From Spirochaetaceae bacterium bin103 (lineage in GTDB: Bacteria; Spirochaetota; Spirochaetia; SZUA-6; Bin103), in assembly GCA_002238925.1 (NCBI GenBank), contig MPNH01000013.1, positions 20,841 through 84,840 of the forward strand: DNA of 64,000 bases, read 5' to 3'. The notes under the pieces are model-generated. The model saw only the letters and a program-made list of their open reading frames with translations. It was not told where the DNA came from and did not search any database. The translations under genes and the position numbers were made by a program. Within the stretch, counting starts at the first letter, position 1; each line of letters opens with the position of its first letter. Below, piece by piece: positions 16,309-26,804 of this stretch.

Positions 16309-19300
16309 GTGGAGCGTTCCTTCAAGACCACCTGCTCGTACTGCGGCGTGGGTTGCGGCATCGAGATTACCCGCCACGGCAACGGCCGCCTGTCGCTGCA
16401 GGGCGACGCCGAGCACCCGGCCAACCGCGGCCGGCTGTGCGCCAAGGGGCGCACCCTGCATCACACGGTGACCGACACCGACGACCGCCTGCGGTTTCCG
16501 ATGCTGCGCGGCAGCCGCGCCCAGCCGCTGGCGCGCACTACCTGGGACCGCGCCCTGAATCGGGTCGCCGCCACCTTTCGCGCCCTGATCGAACGACATG
16601 GCCCCGAGTCGGTGGCGTTCTACGTATCCGGCCAGCTCCTCACCGAGGAGTACTACGTCGCCAACAAGCTGATGAAGGGCTTCATCGGCAGCAACAACAT
16701 CGACACCAACTCGCGGCTGTGCATGAGCACCGCGGTCACCGCCTACAAGCTGGCCCTCGGCGAGGACAGTGTGCCGATCGCCTACGCCGACATCGAGCGC
16801 TCGAGTTGCTTCCTGATTGCCGGCGCCAACCCGGCCTGGTGCCATCCGATCCTGTTTCAGCGCATTGAGGCGCGCCGGCAGAGCGACCCCGGCACGCGCG
16901 TGATCGTGGTCGACCCGCGCCGCACGCAGAGCTGCGCCATCGCCGACCTGCACCTGCAGATCAACCCCGGCAGCGACGTCGCCTGCTACCTGGCGCTGGC
17001 GCGCTGCCTGCTGGATGGCGGTTTCGTGGACCGCGCGTTCGTGGCGCGCCACACGGAGGGCTGGGACGAAGTGGAGCGGCAACTCGCCGGCGTCGACCTG
17101 GACCGGTCGGCCGCCATGTGCGGAGTGCCGCGCGCCGACCTGGAGCGGGCGGCCGACATGATCGGCTCCGCGCCAACCTTCCTGTCGCTGTGGGCGATGG
17201 GCCTGAACCAGAGTGCCGCCGGCGTCGACAAGAACCTGGCCCTGCTCAACCTGTCGCTGCTGACCGGGCAGATCGGCAAGCCCGGCTCCGGGCCGTTCTC
17301 GCTCACCGGCCAGCCCAACGCGATGGGCGGGCGCGAAGTGGGCGGCCTGGCCACCATGCTGCCGGCGCACCGCGACCTGGCCAACCCGGACCACCGGCGC
17401 GAGGTCGCCGCGCTGTGGGGCGTGGAGCAGGTGCCCGCCAAGCCGGGCCTGACCGCCACCGAGATGTTCGGCGCCCTGGAGGCGGGCACGCTGAAGGCAA
17501 TCTGGATCATGTGCACCAACCCGGCGGTGAGCATGCCGGACGTACGCCGCGCCGAAGCGGCGCTCGGACGTGCCCGGTTCGTGGTGGTGCAGGATATCTC
17601 CTCCCGCTCCCACTCGCTGCGCTGGGCCGACGTGGTGCTGCCGGCGGCCGGCTGGCTGGAGAAGCAGGGCACCATGACCAATTCGGAGCGCCGCGTGACC
17701 CACCTGCCCAAGGTGGTGGAGCCGCCGGGCGAAGCACGCCCCGACGTGTGGATTCTGTGCGACTTCGCGCGCCGCATGGGTTGGGGGGAGGCGTTCGCGT
17801 ACCGCTCGGAAGCGGAGATCTTCGCCGAGCACACCCGGCTTACCGCCGGCACCACGCTCGACATGACCGGTATCGATTACGCCCGGCTGCAGCGGGCCGG
17901 CAGCATACAGTGGCCGTGCCCGGCCGCCGATCATCCCGGTACCGAGCGGCTGTTTACCGACCTGAGGTTCGCGACCGCCGGCGGCCGCGCGCGGCTGCAC
18001 GCGGTGGCGGAGCAGAGCCCGGCCGAGCCGCCGTGCGCGGACTATCCGTTCGTGCTCACCACCGGCCGCCTGCGCGACCAGTGGCACACCATGACCCGCA
18101 CCGGCAAGGTGGCCAGGCTCGGCCAGCACGAGCGGCACCCGTTCGCCGAGCTGCACCCTGATGACGCCGTGCGCCTCGGCGTCCGTGACGGCCGCACCGT
18201 GGAGATCGCCAGCCGCTACGGGACGGTGCGGGTGCCGGCGCGGTTGTCCGCCGCAATCAAGCCGGGCGTGGTGTTCGTGCCGATGCACTGGGGCCGCACC
18301 GATACCCCGCGCGGCGACGCCGGGCGCGCCAACAACGTGACCAGCCCGCGCGTCGACCCCCGATCCAAGGAGCCGGACTTCAAGTACACCGCCGTGGCGG
18401 TTCGGGCCGTGGTCTCGACGCGGCGTCGCGTCTGCGTGGTGGGCGCGGGGCCGGCGGCGCTGGCGTTCGTGCGCGAGTATCGTGCTCACAACCGGGGCGA
18501 TCGGATCGAGGTGCTCAGCGCCGAGCGCGACCTGTTCTACAACCGCGTACTGCTGGTCGAGTACCTCGCCGGCAGGCGGCGCTGGCCGGAGCTGCAGTTG
18601 ACCACTCCGGAGGAACTCGCCGACCTGGACCTGGACCTGCATCCCGGCACCGCGGTAACCGCCATCGACCGCGACCGGCAGTGCGTGCGGGCCGCCGGCG
18701 GGCAGGAGTTCCGCTACGACCGGCTGGGACCGGCCCCCGGCAGCCGCCCCCCCCCGGTTCCCCCCCCGGCCGGGGGGCGCGCCGGCGGGCGGGTGTCCCG
18801 CTACGCGGGGCGGGTACGGGCCCCCGGCAGCCGCCCCCGCCGGTTGCCCGACCTGCCGGCGGACCGCGAAGGCGTGGTGACCCTGCGCAGCCGGCAGGAC
18901 GCGCACGCGGCGATGGCGCTGGTGACCGGGCGCTCGCGGGTACTGATCGTCGGCGGTGGGTTGCTCGGGTTGGAACTGGCCGCGGCGCTGGCCGGGCAGG
19001 TGGCGGCGATAACGGTGCTGCAGAACCGCTCCCTGCTGCTCGGCAGGCAGCTCGACGCCACCGGCAGCGAAGTGCTGCGCGACACCCTGATCGAACGCGG
19101 CGTGCGGCTGGTATTCAACGACCGCGTGGCCAGCTACACCGGCGCCCCGCGCATCAGCGGCGTGCGCACCGAGGGCGGCCTGATCCTGGACTGCGACCTC
19201 CTGCTGGTAGCGGTCGGTACCGCGCCCAACCGGGAACTGGGCACCGCCGCCGGGCTGCACACGCGCCGCGCGCTGGTGGTCAACTCCCACCTGCAGACCA

Positions 19301-20071
19301 GCGACCCGAACATCTACGCGCTCGGCGAGGTCGCCGAGCACGACGGCCGGCTGTACGGCACCACCGAACACGCGCAGGAGCAGGCGCGCGTGGCCGCCCG
19401 CCACGCCACCGGCGACGAGTGGGCGGCGTATGCCGGCGCGCCGCCCTACAACGTGCTGAAGATCTCCGGCACCTCGGTGTCCACGGTTGGCCTTACCGCC
19501 CCCGACGGCGACGGCGGCGATGCGGGCGGCGGCTTCGAGGAGGTGACCCTGCTCGACCGCCGCATGGGGTTCTACAAGAAGTGCGTGGTGCGCCACGACC
19601 GGCTGGTGGGCGCCGTGCTGATCGGCGACAACGCGGAGTTCGCGGCGTTCCGGTGGCTCATCGAGACCGGTTCGGAGCTGGACGAACAACGCCGGCAGCT
19701 GCTGCGGCCCGCGGCGGCGGGCCTGCCGGGCACCCCGCGCGGCGACCTGGTGTGCTCCTGCCACGGCGTCGGCACCGGCGACCTGCACGCCGCGATCGCG
19801 GCCGGCAGCGAGACCCTCCCGGAACTGTGCGCCGCCACCCGCGACGGAGCCCGCCATGGACCCCCGCCGGGAACTGCCCGCCGCCCCCCGCGCCGGCACC
19901 GGCTGCGGCACCTGCCGCCCCGAAGTGGCCGCGCTCCTGGCCCGGTTCGCCGGCACGCCGCGGCCGGCGGAGGAGCCGCCCCCGAACGCCGGCGCCATCG
20001 AGCCGCCGCCCGCGGTCGAAGAGCTGCCGCGCGCGGCGGCGGAGGCACGTCGCGGGGAGGTGCTGGTATGA
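16309..20071 (+). CDS. nasA: Assimilatory nitrate reductase fused to FAD/NAD(P) reductase and BFD-like [2Fe-2S] domains
   Basis: Residues 1 to about 690 are a Mo-bisMGD nitrate reductase: 4Fe-4S ligands in CSYCGVGC (from residue 9) and GRLCAKG (Cys near 44), and the Mo-ligand Cys in NSRLCMSTAVTAYKLA (near 138). A linker leads into a NirB-like pyridine nucleotide-disulfide reductase (CVVGAGPAALAFVREY; second dinucleotide loop VLIVGGGLLGLELA; NIYALGEVAEHDG). A BFD domain closes it: LVCSCHGVGTGDL, then in another frame GTGCGTCRPEVAALL. A 49-bp duplication near 19821-19870 causes the frame change and an 87-bp one near 18741-18828 adds 29 residues; without both the protein is about 1208 residues. 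GTG at 16309 follows GAAGGGG. It should reduce nitrate using NAD(P)H directly. Confidence 0.88.
18726..18850. repeat. Imperfect duplication with C and G runs in the FAD domain of the nitrate reductase fusion (period 87 bp)
   Basis: The string cccccggcagccg at 18734 recurs at 18821. A C run follows copy one and a G-rich stretch precedes copy two. It is in frame and replaces the conserved ATGSRP-type FAD loop with two damaged versions, so the true bases at this loop cannot be read. Confidence 0.75.
19810..19905. repeat. Imperfect duplication in the BFD domain of the nitrate reductase fusion (period 49 bp)
   Basis: The string ggaactg at 19821 recurs at 19870 with similar flanks. The frame changes here. 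Removing 49 bp joins LPELCAATR to AGTGCGTCRPE, an intact BFD cysteine spacing. Confidence 0.75.
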
Positions 20072-21643
20072 ATGGGCGGGTGGATCTCCGGGTGACCTGT
20101 CCGGGCGGGATCATCGGCACCGGGGCGCTGCGTACCGTGGCGGAACTGTCCGGCGCCTGGGGCATTGACCGGCTGACCATCGGCCACCGCCAGGATCTGC
20201 TGGTGGCCGGCATCCCGGACTCCCACGTTGCCCGCTTCCGCGCCGCGGTGGCGCCGCTGGCGGTGGACCGGGCGGAAGCGGCAGGCCATCCCAACATCAC
20301 CAGTTCGGCCGCGGCATGCGGCATCATGCGCGGCGCGCCCTGGCTGGACGCCGGCATCATCCAGTCGATCCTGGCCGGTATCCGGCTGCGGCCGTCGTTC
20401 GCGGTCAACGTCGCCGACCCGCACCAGGATCTGCTGCCGCTGACCTCGGGGCTGGTCAACTTCCTGGCGGCCGACGAGGTGGACTCGTGGCGGGTCGCCA
20501 TCGCGGCCGACCACCACCCTGGGCGCGGAACCCGGGCGCCCGGCCGCCACGACCGCGTCACGCTTCCCTACCTGGTGCCATCGGAGTACGTGGCCGAGGC
20601 GGTGCGGGCGGCCGAGGCGGCGGCCACCGAGGCCGGCGCGGCATCATCGCGCCTGTCGGAAGAGCTGGCGCACGCGATCCGTGACCGCCTTGGTACCCGG
20701 ATGGTGCCCGCCGGCGCCGGTCGACGCTTGCCGCCGCCGGAGTACGGCGACTACGAGGGCGTGCATCCCATGCACTCCGGTTCCGGTTACTGGATCGGCA
20801 TGAGCGCCGGTACGCGGCCGTTCCGGCACCGGTTCCTGGAACAGATGTGCATGCGCGCCGCGCAGCAGGGCATCGGTGCGCTGTTTACCACCTGCTGGCG
20901 CTCGCTGGTACTCAAGAACGTGGCGCCCGAACAGCTTCCCGAGTGGCGCATGCTGCTTGGCCGCCACGGGGTGCGCGTACGCCACGTGGACGCCGCCCTG
21001 CACTGGCAGGTCGCCGACCGGCTGCCGGAAGCATCGGCGCTGGCCGCCACCATGATCGCGCGCCTGTCGCGCCGCTCGGTGGTGACCTCCGGCCTCAGCT
21101 TCGCGGTGACCGACGATCCGCCCCGGCACGAGGTGGCGGTGGCGATCGAGCCCCTGGCGGATGAACGGTTGCCGTTCTCCCGCCTGCGCCGCCGCTACGC
21201 GGTGCGCCACCGGGGGGTTTCGGCCCGCCACACCCCGGTTGGCCTGCCCTCCCCCCGCCGGTTGCGCGAGCGCGACCTGGCGGCCGCCCTGGCGGCCCTG
21301 ACGCGCCGCTTCTACCGCGACGACGGCGAGCCGCCCTCCTCCGAGGCGCCGGCACCGGAGCCGCCGGCCGAGGGGCGCCCCCGCACGCGGGCGCGCGGGG
21401 CCCCCCTCCCGGGGGGCGCCGGCACGGGAGCCGCCGGCCGAGGAGCGCCCCGGGACGCGGTCGTGCGCCGCCTGCGGCAACGAGTACGACCCCGCCTACG
21501 GCGACCCGCTCGGCGAGGTGGCCGCCGACACCGCGTTCGCGGCGCTGCCTTCCGGCTGGCGTTGCCCGGTGTGCGACGCCCCGTCCACCGACTACCAGCC
21601 GCTGCCGCGCGCCATGGCGCAGCCCCGGGAGCAGGCCGTCTGA
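20068..21643 (+). CDS. Nitrite/sulfite reductase-like half-domain protein with C-terminal rubredoxin (frame interrupted by a 70-bp duplication)
   Basis: The first 430 residues resemble the ferredoxin-like and siroheme fold of nitrite/sulfite reductases (MNGRVDLRVTCPGGIIGTG, TSSAAACGIMRGAPWLDAG, GTRMVPAGAGRRLPPPEYGD). The Cx5C...Cx3C cluster cysteines are absent, so siroheme catalysis is unlikely. After the duplication at 21358-21430, the other frame reads SCAACGNEYDPAYGD, then a spacer and WRCPVCDAPSTDY, the two CxxC knuckles of rubredoxin, ending at 21643. Removing 70 bp gives 501 residues. The ATG overlaps the nitrate reductase stop (ATGA). I infer an electron-transfer partner for nitrate or nitrite reductase. 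Confidence 0.8.
21340..21450. repeat. Imperfect duplication hiding a rubredoxin domain (period 70 bp)
   Basis: The segment gagccgccggccgag at 21358 recurs at 21428. Copy one runs into G and C runs (21397-21416). The 70-bp period changes frame, so the rubredoxin is missed unless the frame after copy two is followed. Confidence 0.78.
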
Positions 21644-21673
21644 CATGCGCGTACGCGGCATTTTTCGCAGGAC

Positions 21674-24600
21674 CTACCAGGTCAGGGTGGCGGTCAGGTT
21701 CAGACCATGCCTTGGGGCTGCGCCGCCGTCTTGATGCTCGGCCTCCAGATCGAGACGGAACGACTGACCGACGTGCAGACGGCCGCCGAGGCGGTATGCC
21801 TGCGATCCGCCCTCTTGCCAAGCAATTCCCACGAATGGTGTAACCATGGCACCGGCCGCCGCATGTGCGATTCCATAGCCCAACTCCGCCGCAACACGAC
21901 CGCGTAGCGCGCGCGCGTCGGGCGCGGCCGGATGACCTGTCAGCTCCACCCCCTGTGACCAGAGCCGTTCCTGCCCGGTCGCTGTATCTCCCCACGCCGT
22001 GTTCAGCGTCAGGGACGGTCCGAGTCCCGTTGTTGCGGGGGCCACGCGCAGCGATGCCCCGGCTCCCCACTCCTTGAATCCATGGTCCTCGTGCGTGACC
22101 AGCAGTCGCCCACTCGCTGCCGCCGTCACCCCCCACGCCGGGTACGCATAGCTCAGTCCGCCACCCACTTCCAGGCCCACTCCGGTCTCCGCCGCTCCGC
22201 CGTCGTAGCGCGCCGCAACCTCGAGCGTGGGCGTAAACACCCCGGCCGGCCCGCGCAACGCGACTACCGCGCCCTCCAGCACCACCCGCAGTCGATGCAC
22301 GTTGGCGGTTACCCCCGGCAACCGAGCGGTCTCCGCCGACGCGATCTGCAGCAGCAACCCGTCCGTTCTCACCGCCAGACCGATCCGTCCGCTCTGCGCG
22401 GGTGCCAGCAGCCCCGCGCGCCCTCCGATCGCCCCCATTGTCATCCGGATCGCGGTCTCTTCCTGTCCCATGGCGTTCGCCAGCGACATCGTGCCGCGTC
22501 CGTACCCCAGCAGCGCCCACACCGCCAACCGGTCAGTCAGGTCCATGCTCACGTACGGGTGTACGCTTGCCAGCCAGCTCGCCACCTCATCGGTGAGCGG
22601 CACGGAGGCCTCCGTGCCCGGAAGTGCGACCTCGCCGGCGCCGCTAAAATACGCCGCCGAAACCCCCGCCAGCACTCGTCCAGAGCCGTACTCGACCCCG
22701 GCTACGCCGCCGGCTACCTGGCCCCGCACGTTCAATTCCGCGGTCTTTCCGGCCAAGCGCGCCACGCTGCCACGGCCCCAAGCACCCCAGTATCCGCCGC
22801 CCCCGTATGCGCCGCCGCTCCCCGCCAACCCGTCGGCATCGGCCAACTTCACGTTGAAGGAACTGTCCCCGAGTAGCTCCACGAACTCCATCGTCCGTGC
22901 ATCTGCAGTGCCATTCAGGGCTGCCCAAGTCAGGTCTCTCCAGCCGCCGGCAGCCGACTCATCCATCAGGTTCAGTTGCCGCCCCGCCACTGTCACCTGC
23001 GTGCCGCGTTCGCTGCCGGCAGCCAGACGGCCTGCCACCGTCTCCACCACTTGGCTCGCGACGGTGCGCCCGAACCGCGCCAGCCACGCCTTCGCCACCG
23101 CAGGGTCGTCGTCCACGATCGTTCCCGTGGCCTCGGAATCCTCCAGAGTCGCGTTGCTCGGATCGCTCAGCACCATCAGGAACGACTCATCGGCCTCGTC
23201 CAGCAGGTCGTCCATGACCGGTACCGTGATCGTCACGCTGGTCTGGCCCGGTGCGAACACCAGCGTGCCCCGCTGTGCCTGGTAGTCTTCGCCCGCCGTC
23301 GCCGTCATGTCTTCCTGCGTACAACCAACCGACACCTCGTGCCCGCTTGCGGCCGCCAGCATCGCCGTGAACTCGATCTTGCCCCCGCTCTCCAGCGCTC
23401 TGACGTCGGCAATTGTCAGCGCAGGGGCGGCATCGTTGTCGGCGACGGTAACGGTGACCCTTGCCGGGCTGCCGAGGACGTACCCGATGCCGGTCGCCAG
23501 CGTCGCCGAAACCGCACCGTCCGGTTCGTCGGTGTTGTCGTCCGCCGTCGCTATCGCCAGAGTCGCCGTAACCTTTCCCGACGCAAACGTCACGTCGGTC
23601 GGTGCCGCGCCGGCAACGACACCGCCCTGGTCGGCGATGTCCACCGCTACCGTCAACGCCGCCACGGCGGTGCCGGAGCGGGTCACGATGAAGCTCGCCT
23701 CGCTGCCTTCCACTACTTCCTCCGCCGCGGGCGTGATCGACACGGTCGGCAGATGCGGCGGAGATGGCTCCGCATTGCTGATCTCGACGACGGCCTCCGC
23801 CGCCGCGATGTTCGGATCCCCCGGGGTGCCGACCATTTTCAGCCGCTCGGTTCCCTCCGGCACCCCATCGTCCACCGGCTCCAGCGTAAAGCTGTTGCTG
23901 GCCGTCGCCTGCCCGGCTGCGTACGTAAGCATAAAGTCAGTAACCGCCGCGAAGTCGGCACCCACCGTCGCCGTGTCTCCGCTCACCGATACCTCCACCT
24001 CCACCGCTGCCGCCGGCGCCGGCTGCAGCGTACCCATCACGGTGATCAATTGGCTTGCCACGTCTTCCGCCACCACTGACGGCTCCACCGCCAGTGTCAG
24101 CACGCTCTTGATCACCGGCGTTGAATCCTCTACTTGCACCGTCACGCTGCCGGCCACCCCGTCGTAGTCCGCGCCTCCCGCCTCGAGCGTCACCGTCGCC
24201 ACCGGCGGCGAAACCGCATCTTCGTCCGATTCCGCGGTCACCGATACCGTCTGTTCCTGGTTCCAGGTTCCGGCGGTGAACGTCAAAACTGCTTCGTCGA
24301 TGCTGAACGGCGCCGAGGGTGGTACCGTCACGGTGACCTCTACCGGGGCCGTCGGCTCGCTGGTCAGCACCACCGTGTAGGCCTCCTGGCTGCCCTCCGC
24401 CACCGTCAGCGCCGTCGGGCTCACCTCGATCCCGCGCGTGTCGTCGTCGGTGATCGTCAGTGTGGCCGCCGTCACCGTGAAACCGTCGGAGCTGCCGACC
24501 ACCGAGACGGCCTCATCCTCTTCGTCCACCTTGTCGTCCTCCGGTGAGAAGCTGAACGTAACGGTGCCGGAACTGGCCCGCGCTCCTATGGTCAGGTTTA

Positions 24601-26092
24601 AGCTGCTCACCGCCATGAAGTCACTCGCCGCCGCGCTGTCCCCCGATACCGCGATCGTCACTTCGGTTTCGGCGGCCGCCGGTGCGTGGTTCAGACTCGC
24701 CGTCAGCTCCACCTCCGTGGCGGCCGCGGCCTCCCCCACCGCTTGCGGATTCACGGCAAGGGCGATCGCCGTCGATGGCGTCTCGTCGTCGGTCACCGTC
24801 ACCGCCACTGCGTCAGCCGGCTCCGATGCGTAGTCTCCGCCGTCCACGTCATGCGTCACACTCGCCATGATCGCCTGGGCCACCGTGTCGTCGTCGGCCG
24901 CTACCGTCACCGCCTGTGTCTCGCCCCAGTTGTGTTGCGTGAACGTCAACGTTGCCGGACCCGTGCTCACTTCCGGGCTGCCGCTGACGCTCGGCGTTAC
25001 CGTTACCTTGCCCGTCGGCTTGGTGGCCAGTACCACCGTGTAGGTTCGCGCATCGCCCTCGGGCACCGTCAGCGCCGTTGGTGTGACCGTGATCCCGCGC
25101 GTATCGTTGTCCTCAATGGTTACCGTTGAAAGGCACCGGTCGCCGAATGGGGAAGCGCACCGCTTGCCATCCGGCATAGCGAAGCCAAGCCACTGCGGAC
25201 TACCCGGCATCGGCATCAGCAACACGCTGAGGCGCTCGTCCGGCTCGTCGATCGCGTCGTCGTGGATCAACATTTCGTCGAATATGTTACGTGCCGTGTA
25301 GTGATCCCCCTCCTCATTCCATGATCCAGATGTGATCCCCTTTGTTTCGGAGAGTGGCTTGTAGTCGTCCGGGGACGTGGCTTCATCCGCCTCACTGCTC
25401 AAGGAGAACCACAATGAGCGGTTTGGCGGGGGCACTCCGGTGGCGGTCGTCAAGATCATCGTAAATTGCGCCGCGCCATGGTCCTCCGGAAACCGGTACT
25501 CGCTACTCTCGATTTGGGCGATTACCGCCCATTCTACGTACCGCATCGCCACGCTCGCCGTAGCGGCGGCTCCTGTGTAGCCGTCGCCTTCCCCGACCTC
25601 TGCCGTCAGCGTCCCGTCTTCCCTGGCCGTGCGGGTGAATTCCGTCTGCGCAATTTCCAGCGACGCCGATGTCGCGCCTGCCGCAATCGTCACCGTGCGC
25701 GACAGCGCGCCGGCGGGCAGGAAGCTCCGGTCCTGGGTCAGGATCAGCGGCACCTCCGCAGCCGCCAACGTGGGCCCGGTGCGGCTTACCGTGAAGCTGG
25801 GGTCGGCCAGCGCGAACATGTCGCGGTCCAGGTTATAGACCACTTCGTTCACGTCGGCGGCGATGGTCACCACCGGCTGGCCGTCGTCCGCCGTCTCGGA
25901 CTCTGCCGCGACCGGGTGCCCCGGGAGGGTCACGAGGGCTGACAACAACACCGCGCCCACCCAGGGCGGCACCGTCGGCCACTGCAATCTGCTCTCGTGT
26001 GCGCCGGTCGCAATCGCCCGCTGTGTGGAAGCGTAGTGTAACGAACGTTCCAGAACGGGGCAAATGAACCAAGTCCCGGATCGGGTAGCCAT
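21674..26092 (-). CDS. Large autotransporter-type surface protein with Calx-beta-like repeats
   Basis: The 1472-residue exported protein has a signal core near residues 45-63 (VGAVLLSALVTLPGHPVAA). A repetitive acidic passenger follows, with Calx-beta-like units marked by recurring TVTIEDNDTRGI, ITDDDTRGIEVSPTALTVAEG and VTVADNDAAPAL strings. A Gly-rich region near residue 1140 (GGAYGGGGYWGAWGRGS) leads to a C-terminal part of alternating strands with aromatic ends, finishing NLTATLTW. The terminal aromatic residue and about 300-residue length fit a type V beta-barrel. Passenger domains of this kind bind calcium or partner surfaces. The start has no clear ribosome site, and the signal begins late, so a start up to 43 codons downstream is possible. 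Confidence 0.85.
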   Translation of the reverse strand: MATRSGTWFICPVLERSLHYASTQRAIATGAHESRLQWPTVPPWVGAVLLSALVTLPGHPVAAESETADDGQPVVTIAADVNEVVYNLDRDMFALADPSFTVSRTGPTLAAAEVPLILTQDRSFLPAGALSRTVTIAAGATSASLEIAQTEFTRTAREDGTLTAEVGEGDGYTGAAATASVAMRYVEWAVIAQIESSEYRFPEDHGAAQFTMILTTATGVPPPNRSLWFSLSSEADEATSPDDYKPLSETKGITSGSWNEEGDHYTARNIFDEMLIHDDAIDEPDERLSVLLMPMPGSPQWLGFAMPDGKRCASPFGDRCLSTVTIEDNDTRGITVTPTALTVPEGDARTYTVVLATKPTGKVTVTPSVSGSPEVSTGPATLTFTQHNWGETQAVTVAADDDTVAQAIMASVTHDVDGGDYASEPADAVAVTVTDDETPSTAIALAVNPQAVGEAAAATEVELTASLNHAPAAAETEVTIAVSGDSAAASDFMAVSSLNLTIGARASSGTVTFSFSPEDDKVDEEDEAVSVVGSSDGFTVTAATLTITDDDTRGIEVSPTALTVAEGSQEAYTVVLTSEPTAPVEVTVTVPPSAPFSIDEAVLTFTAGTWNQEQTVSVTAESDEDAVSPPVATVTLEAGGADYDGVAGSVTVQVEDSTPVIKSVLTLAVEPSVVAEDVASQLITVMGTLQPAPAAAVEVEVSVSGDTATVGADFAAVTDFMLTYAAGQATASNSFTLEPVDDGVPEGTERLKMVGTPGDPNIAAAEAVVEISNAEPSPPHLPTVSITPAAEEVVEGSEASFIVTRSGTAVAALTVAVDIADQGGVVAGAAPTDVTFASGKVTATLAIATADDNTDEPDGAVSATLATGIGYVLGSPARVTVTVADNDAAPALTIADVRALESGGKIEFTAMLAAASGHEVSVGCTQEDMTATAGEDYQAQRGTLVFAPGQTSVTITVPVMDDLLDEADESFLMVLSDPSNATLEDSEATGTIVDDDPAVAKAWLARFGRTVASQVVETVAGRLAAGSERGTQVTVAGRQLNLMDESAAGGWRDLTWAALNGTADARTMEFVELLGDSSFNVKLADADGLAGSGGAYGGGGYWGAWGRGSVARLAGKTAELNVRGQVAGGVAGVEYGSGRVLAGVSAAYFSGAGEVALPGTEASVPLTDEVASWLASVHPYVSMDLTDRLAVWALLGYGRGTMSLANAMGQEETAIRMTMGAIGGRAGLLAPAQSGRIGLAVRTDGLLLQIASAETARLPGVTANVHRLRVVLEGAVVALRGPAGVFTPTLEVAARYDGGAAETGVGLEVGGGLSYAYPAWGVTAAASGRLLVTHEDHGFKEWGAGASLRVAPATTGLGPSLTLNTAWGDTATGQERLWSQGVELTGHPAAPDARALRGRVAAELGYGIAHAAAGAMVTPFVGIAWQEGGSQAYRLGGRLHVGQSFRLDLEAEHQDGGAAPRHGLNLTATLTW

Positions 26093-26543
26093 GCGTGGAA
26101 GAATCGACCGGTGTTATGTGGCTGTCAACGGCAGACCGTGCACTTGGTGCTGTTGATGCGCATTTCAGGAATTTCCGACCCATACACGGCAGCGGCGGCC
26201 ATCTGCCCCGCGACGGTCAGAACGGCTGCGGTCCGAGAGTGGTGTGGTCTTCCGGGACGGTGCGCGGGCGGTCACCGATCACCCGGTAGCCCGGCAGCCG
26301 GTTCGGCAGACAAGGCAGGGCAGCCGTGAGAAAATGCCGGCGTGCGCTTCCGTTGCCACGCAGTATCCCTTCGCTGCGAAGCCGTCGAGCCAGGTCTCTT
26401 TTACCGCCCTGCTGGCGTTACCGTACGTTCGTTCCGCCTACCGATCGCTCACTCCGCGCACGTTCCGCCGCGAACTGACCCGGCTCACCGACCTCGGCTT
26501 CATCCGCTTCACGGCCAACGTTTACGGAAACGGCCGCCCGCAC
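26093..26543. other. Non-coding or decayed stretch upstream of the autotransporter
   Basis: No convincing intact gene is seen. The left part probably holds the autotransporter promoter (minus strand), but no clear -35/-10 pair is visible. At 26380-26520 the plus strand encodes TFRRELTRLTDLGFIRF, which looks like part of a winged-helix protein but is not part of any complete gene. It reads as debris together with the remnants to its right. Confidence 0.4.
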
Positions 26544-26700
26544 CTACGACCGGCTCCGCCGGGCGTAGCCGCGCCGGGGCCGGATGGACCTTCGCATCGC
26601 CGCTATCGCCATGGCATCCGATGCGATTCTGGTCACCCGCAACCTCCGCGACTTCAATGGGATAGATGGGCTCACCATCGTGGATTGGAGTACCGGATGA
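26544..26700 (+). pseudogene. Remnant of a PIN-domain (VapC-type) toxin
   Basis: From the ATG at 26584 the frame reads MDLRIAAIAMASDAIL then VTRNLRDFNGIDGLTIVDW and stops at 26700. This is the last third of a PIN ribonuclease, including the late conserved Asp (MDLRIAA) and the TRNLRDF motif. Five codons upstream is an in-frame TAG. A matching upstream piece (AARTYDRLRRA) ends at that stop, so the join carries a small indel. The N-terminal acidic residues are missing, and no antitoxin gene is adjacent, so this is a dead fragment. Confidence 0.6.
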
Positions 26701-26804
26701 CTCTCCGCAAGCGAACTCAGTCGTTGGCACCCGAGACCGCGAGAGTGTCTCGCGTTGCTTCATTTGTCCATTTGTCCCTGCACGAGTCTGATAATATCGC
26801 CGGC

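Noticed and set aside
15037..21843. A single continuous open frame of over 2200 codons on the plus strand
   Set aside because: It runs antisense-style through the flavoprotein in the wrong frame, then through nitrate reductase, then leaves the correct frame at 19850 and 21390. The real genes are separate, with overlapping starts and stops at 16309, 20068 and 21643.
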